Part shown: positions 58,891-64,000 of the stretch, in pieces | Position numbering within the stretch: position 1 is the first letter of the stretch | How the letters are laid out: every line of letters begins with the position of its first letter | Assembly (NCBI GenBank): GCA_951394405.1 | Contig: OX596335.1 | Span: forward strand, 2,108,001-2,172,000 | From: Coprinellus micaceus | Taxonomy: Eukaryota; Basidiomycota; Agaricomycetes; Agaricales; Psathyrellaceae | Direction: 5' to 3' | DNA length: 64,000 nucleotides | Notes under the pieces: model-generated | What the model was told of the DNA's origin: nothing | The model's input: the letters and a program-made list of their open reading frames with translations, nothing else | Databases searched by the model: none | Position numbers and translations under genes: made by a program

Positions 58891-61455
58891 ATGGGAGGCG
58901 ATTCGACTCGACCCTCGCATTCACAGCTATCAGAGGTCGAGAAGAGAACTACCGGGCAATGCGAAGTCGTACAGCGGGCAGCAGACGAGCACGACACTGA
59001 CATAGGGCACTCCCTATCGCTCACCCGACTGCTTTTCGCTCACCTAGGGTGTGCCAACCCCATCCTTTCGCACTATTCGGGGCCTGAACCTTCCCAGGGC
59101 TGCTTTGACACTATTTCTAGCCACGGTCGATGCGGTACGACCCAACGACTCTCCGCAGCCATGCCAGAGACTAACACCCTACCCGTTACTCGCAGCATAT
59201 CGTTTCGACCTCACTGCCTACAATTGCGAGCGATCTCAATGCTTCGACGATGCAGTACACATGGGTGGGGGTGGCATACCTGCTCACGCAGACGGCTTTG
59301 CAGCCTCTCTATGGCCGCGTATCTGACATTGTCGGGAGAAAGGTGACTGGCGTACGCTCTCCCCTGGGTGTGAAATTGATAACGCCCTGGGATATTTAGG
59401 CCGTCCTGCACGCTAGCATCCTCGTATTCGCAGTGGGCTCACTCCTCTGTGGTGCCGCCCAAAGCGCGAAATGGTTAATTGGCGCACGAGCTTTAGGTAT
59501 GCCATCTACTCCTTCCTGCGATCCTCACCTTTTCGAAGAGGCTAACGGGGCTCATCAGCGGGAATGGGAGCTGGAGGAATCGTGAGCGCGGTCTGGGTCA
59601 TCACATCTGAGATTGTAGAAGAACAACACCGGGCCAAATGGTCACAGGCGCTTAGCATCACTTGGAGTGCGTCTGCCGTAGCTGGGCCTCTACTTGGAGG
59701 TGTATTCAGTGGTGCGTGACGCTGTTCACCACACTCGCTATTTCCTCACCCCCGACGGGACAGGCCATCAAGGCAAAGGAATTGTTAGTTGGCGATGGGG
59801 ATGTGAGTACGCCTATCACAATCGATCCCCTTTTCCCTGCGAACCCGGGAACTCATTTAGCACACCCATACTTCTCCATTCATTCCAGTTTATATCAACC
59901 TCCCCATCTGCGCCGTCGCAGCGGTTGTCATCACGTTGGCCCTCAGGAATGTCCGTCTGGCCAGGGACTCGGATGCCTCGTTCCGACGGTTCCTCGCGAG
60001 ATTTGATTTTGGAGGGTTGTAAGTAATATTCTGTCTGCCACGCCATTTCAAGTTCTTCGGTGTGACGAAACCTGATGACGATGTGAAAGGATTCTGTTTG
60101 TTGGTGGGAGTGGGTGCGTCGTCGTTGGGTTTGGATTGGCTTCAGACAATGGATGTGGGTCTTTCAAGGTCGACATTTCTCTGTGGATGGCCTGACGCAG
60201 CCGACGCAGGGTCTTCCCCGTCCACATTGATTGGAATTATCTTGGGTACGATTCTTCTCGTTGCGGCGGGAATATGGGAATGCCACACAAAGCGAGACTG
60301 CCTGTTTCCGCCGACGATGTTTCACAAGCCGACAGCTGGTAAGCAAACATGGAGTTCTCGGGGTTTACGTTTATCCTTCATCTCACACCTTGCAGTTTTC
60401 ATTCTTGTCATCAGCTTCCTCCATTACTTTGCATTTACTTCAGGGACTTTTTACCTAGCACTCTATTACCAGGTAAGATAGTTGGGCCATCCGTACTTCT
60501 CTCACCGACCGCTTCCAGGCTGCAAATGGGTCGACTCCTCTACAAGCAGGAATCAAAATGCTACCCTACTCTCTAGGATCATCAATGGCGTCTATGCCTG
60601 CAGCATGGTTTATGACTGCATGGCAGCAACGCACGCGGGATACAAGTGGTCAGAATGTCATCATCTCGACCGGATTGTTTGTCTGTACGGTTGGTTTCGG
60701 TACGCCGTCCCCTTGTGCCTATGAGCGACAGTGGGTGTCTTGAATGCCGCGATGTCTAGGCCTCCTGAATCTCCTGCACGAGAATTCCTCGTTAGCCTCA
60801 CAGGTGTTGTATCCTTTTATTGCTGGTATTGGCGTCGGGATGCTGTTCCACTCGCCGTATCAAGTCTTCTGCAAAGCTATTACGCCAGCTGAGCTCGCAA
60901 CTGGGACGAGCGCGTTTTTTCTGACCCGTTTTACGGGGACCACGATCGGACTTGTGAGTGTCCCTCACGTGCTAACCGTAGTGACACTACCCCTAACTTC
61001 AAGCTCAACCCACAGGCTGCATCAGGTGCCATATTTTCTGCAACGTCCGCCGGCAAGCTACCTCCTGGTCTACCTCTGAATGGATCAGCGCCCTCGATCG
61101 ACTACAGCGCCCTCATTCATCTGCAGCCCGAGGAATTGAAGAGACAAGTTCTGATGATTGTTGCCTCTTCTATCCGGGTATGTCGGCGGCTTCATTTCTC
61201 GGTTCGCGGATTGAATTTGCCTCTTATTGCAGACCATCTGGACTGTGTGCACACCTCTCCTCGGCACCTCCCTCCTGGTGCGTCTGCAAGTATTGCTTGG
61301 ATCATCCATTGACCTCTTGGCGGATTCAACAGTTGTCCTTCCTTCTAAGGACCATGCCAATCGAAATATCAGCCACACTGTCCCCTACAACTGCTCGTAC
61401 GACCTCAGATTCGGCTTCAATATTCCCCAAGGAAGAGCCCACTGGGGCGGTTTAA
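58891..61455 (+). CDS. MFS drug:H+ antiporter-type transporter (DHA2-like)
   Basis: Membrane exporter for drugs or small metabolites. Fifteen exons between 58891 and 61455 give about 563 residues. Twelve to fourteen hydrophobic helices appear, with TM1 near LPRAALTLFLATVDA, then IVSTSLPTIASDLNAS, the inter-TM2/3 motif PLYGRVSDIVGRK, GARALAGMGAGGIVSAVWVI, GPLLGGVFSG and the periplasmic end of helix 5. The second half shows LYYQAANGSTPLQAGIKMLP and IAGIGVGMLFHSPYQ. The family is the 14-TM DHA2 type; substrate is unknown. Exon 6 is 24 nt. The exon 1 donor is ambiguous (58966 or 58969), changing one residue. Choline kinase is the next gene downstream, about 740 nt away, same strand. Confidence 0.9.
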
Positions 61456-62195
61456 CGCCGGGGTTAGCTTCGCACGTTCGACATAATGACTTCATTTGCC
61501 AGAGTATGAGGGGCGAAGTAATCAGGAAGAAAGCCACTTGGTTTTATTGGGCCTCAATGCATTCGATCCCATGCCTCATTGTTAACCCGGTCTTGCGAAA
61601 TGGAAGGCGTAACTCTCGGGGTGTGAATACCCCTCCGATGGTTGTTGGGAACGACGATTGCCTTCTAGGCTACCTCAAGGCTACGAATGTTCAGTCACGC
61701 GACTGGTGGCCATTCACCCCGAAGAGCGGCGAGGCCCGCCGGACAGGCACAATCTAGACCCCATAATGCGAATGAGACGTAGCCAGACAAGGCCGGACGC
61801 TCGACCCCATTACAAAGTTCTCAATGTCTCGCTCTCCTTCCATTGGGATGGTGGACCGCATTACCCCACTGATATTACCTTGGGCTATCCCGAGAGATGT
61901 GGGGCGTTCTCTTCCTCGAAAATTTCCCGTGCACGGCGACGAAAGGAAGCCTCTGAAGGTCGCGCAAGCTCCGTTCATTCCAGCGCCTATTAGAACAATG
62001 AGCTCATCGACACGTTCGGCAGCTATGGCATGATCGTTATCTGTTGTGTTGGCGCGTCTCGAAACCCGTGATTTTACCCGACGGCGCCAAGTGGGAATTT
62101 AGCGGGAGGGATCACAGAGCCAATTATTGGTCTTGTGCCTTGACTGCTTACTCCACGATCTCTTCTACAGACTACCATCTACGTAGCCGAGGCCA
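61456..62195. other. Intergenic, choline kinase promoter
   Basis: About 740 nt with no coding signal. Frames on + in 61456-62030 have no family resemblance. A TCTTCTACAG block at 62161-62170 might be a 5' UTR intron acceptor of the choline kinase transcript. Confidence 0.4.
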
Positions 62196-63790
62196 ATGGC
62201 GCCCGTACTGTCACCGCCAGTCATCTCACCGTCCTTGACCAACATCTCAAGGCAACACTCTTCTGCTTCCAGTCAAAACCTGGCCGATCTGCTTATCGGC
62301 GCCGCAGGTGCTTCGTCGTCCTCGATACAACTGCCAGACGGCCCAGTCGAGCCAGTAAAGGCAGAGGGATTGCGGCACTCACGAGTCAATTTGCAAGCAA
62401 GGTGAGCTTTATTTGCTACATCACCTCTCACTGAAGCGGTCGCTCGCCGGCAGCGTCAAGAGTTTCCTTGAGTGATCATCCCCTCTCGACTGGTCGAGTC
62501 AAACTCCACGGTTTGGTCCACAAATACACTATCTGAGGCTACATTACTGACGTAACTGTCGGATTCACTCTACAGGCATTACAAGCTCCCAGAATTTGCC
62601 GCCCAGTTTCTGAAAATTGCTTCAACTCTCCGCATCTTTGCTTGGGACGATGAGCGAATCAAGCCAGAGGACGTTGCAGTCCGCAGAGTATCAGGGGCGT
62701 TGACGAACGCCGTGTTCTTTGTGTCTTGCACAAAGTCGAACAAAATACCTACACTCCTACTCCGGGTGTATGGCCCTTCCTCCGGTTCCCTTATCTCTCG
62801 CCCACGCGAGCTCCATATCCTCCATAAGCTCTCTTCCGAGTACCGTCTCGGTCCTCGAGTGTATGGGACATTCGAGAACGGGCGAGTGGAAGAATATTTC
62901 GATTCCGCGACACTCACGGCAGAAGACATTCGGGACAGTGTCATCAGCCGATGGATAGGAGCACGGATGGCTGAATTTCATTCGGTAGACGTCTCTGTAG
63001 TCAGCCCACCGTCTGACCTCTCCGACTTGGGAACATTCGAGGCCAGCGTGAAGAAATGCGTTTCGTCGTGGATGAAATCGGCTCGTGAAGTATTCGCAAT
63101 CCCAGCCATGCCCCGAGAAGCAGCCCAGGAGCTTGACCTCGCCCGGTTCGAGAAGGAATGGAACATCTACCTGAAATGGGTCTCAAAAGTCGAAGACAAG
63201 ACTTCAGGGAGTGCAATTGTGTTTGGACACAACGACACGCAATATGGCAACCTTCTGCAATTAACCAACTCTGTCGAAACAGACGAGCACCGTCAGGTAA
63301 ACAACACACTCCTTGCTCGCTCTCTGCATGCTGTAGCTAATCGCTTATCCCACAGATCATCGTCGTGGACTTTGAATACGCTGGCCCCAATCCTGCCGCT
63401 TATGACATCGCCAACCATTTCCACGAATGGTGCGCAGACTACCATGGCGCGACCCCTCACCGCCTTGACCCCTCCCGCTACCCCACCTTCACGCAACGGC
63501 GGAACTTCTACACCTCCTACATTACCCATTCCAACTCCCTCGTCAAGGGCGCACAAGACCCCGTGTTTGATGCGTCAGACCTCGACCAACTCGTCGCGTC
63601 TCTTGATTACCAGGTCCGTGTGTGGAGCCCCTCGTCACACGCAAAGTGGGCTATCTGGGGTATCATCCAGGCCCGGGACGATGTAGAGAACAATGTTGCC
63701 GAGCCCGAGTTTGACTATATTGGTTATGCGAAGGGTAGGATGGCCGCGTTCCGTCAGGAAATCTTGGAGTTGGGCGTGATTCAGCGGTAG
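62196..63790 (+). CDS. CKI1: Choline/ethanolamine kinase
   Basis: First step of the Kennedy pathway: ATP-dependent phosphorylation of choline or ethanolamine. Three exons (62196-62401, 62576-63296, 63356-63790) encode 453 residues. After a Ser-rich N-terminal region come NAVFFVSCTKSNKIPTLLLR and VYGPSSG for nucleotide binding, then the Brenner phosphotransferase motif FGHNDTQYGNLL and the choline-kinase motif VVDFEYAGPNPAAYDIANHF. The order and length agree with fungal choline kinases (yeast Cki1 582, Eki1 534, shorter in basidiomycetes). Choline versus ethanolamine preference cannot be told from the motifs. The start is the first ATG after a non-coding region; a 5' UTR exon is possible. Confidence 0.93.
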
Positions 63791-64000
63791 ACCTGGGTCC
63801 TCTGCTGGACTTGTTCTCCCCGCGTTCCTCCTTGGCCCTTTTTCTCCTACTCTCATTTCCAAGTCCCGTTCGATCATTCATCACAAATCTATATCCATAT
63901 GTGCTGCCGTGATTACTCCCCTTGTTCCCCTTGCTCTTGCGCGTTTATCCCACTACGGAGGCTTATCTACGTTCTGTCCCTCCTTCAACTCCGTTTTCGT
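63791..64000. other. 3' flank of the choline kinase gene
   Basis: Only 210 nt to the window edge. It is C/T-rich and shows no coding signal; it is likely the 3' UTR. Confidence 0.4.

Overview
The window reads as a piece of a basidiomycete nuclear chromosome, probably from an Agaricomycete. Protein-coding genes are tightly packed (28 in 64 kb), almost all are cut by many introns of about 50-70 nt with GT..AG ends, and the families present (Blm10, Rpd3, CK2 alpha, complex I 30 kDa, Mtc1, Mdj1, class III chitinase, a fungal BTB protein) are those of a filamentous fungus. There is no operon structure, no CRISPR array, no rRNA gene and no recognisable transposon. I built the gene models by hand, joining exons so that reading phase is kept and family motifs stay intact. 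All 28 models close in frame.

Layout. 1-10 kb: an upstream non-coding stretch, a Ras-type GTPase with a 2-nt exon, a BTB protein, a peroxisomal Tim17-family protein (PXMP4 type), Mtc1, then the complex I 30 kDa subunit divergent from the splicing factor BCAS2/Cwf7. 10-17 kb: a 1605-residue disordered protein of unknown role, then succinyl-CoA ligase beta. 17-26 kb: a DinB-fold protein, the Rpd3-type histone deacetylase, a short-chain dehydrogenase, the XPA/Rad14 repair factor and a peroxisomal acyl-CoA thioesterase. 27-30 kb: a Yippee protein, an intron-bearing tRNA-Lys, and a nuclear-looking coiled-coil protein that may be Rxt2-like. 30-38 kb: one giant gene of 39 exons for the proteasome activator Blm10. 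38-41 kb: a HIT-domain protein divergent from TRAX, then an intron-bearing tRNA-Asn. 41-49 kb: an unknown membrane protein, a RING protein with a SUMO-interacting motif, a small unknown protein and a DEDDy 3'-5' exonuclease. 50-64 kb: a secreted GH18 chitinase with two chitin-binding modules, CK2 alpha, a small SET protein, Mdj1, an MFS drug/H+ transporter and choline kinase.

Most genes are unrelated housekeeping genes. Links between them are thematic only: mitochondrial function (complex I, succinyl-CoA ligase, Mdj1), peroxisomes (PXMP4, thioesterase), chromatin (Rpd3, possible Rxt2, SET protein) and proteostasis (Blm10, RING/SIM protein, Mdj1). I found no convincing gene cluster acting as a new system. 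The notable features are in gene structure: coding exons of 2, 8, 9, 12, 13 and 15 nt, two GC-AG introns, a stop-free 72-nt intron in the Yippee gene, unusual splice donors of the form GTYCGT, and very short introns in both tRNAs.
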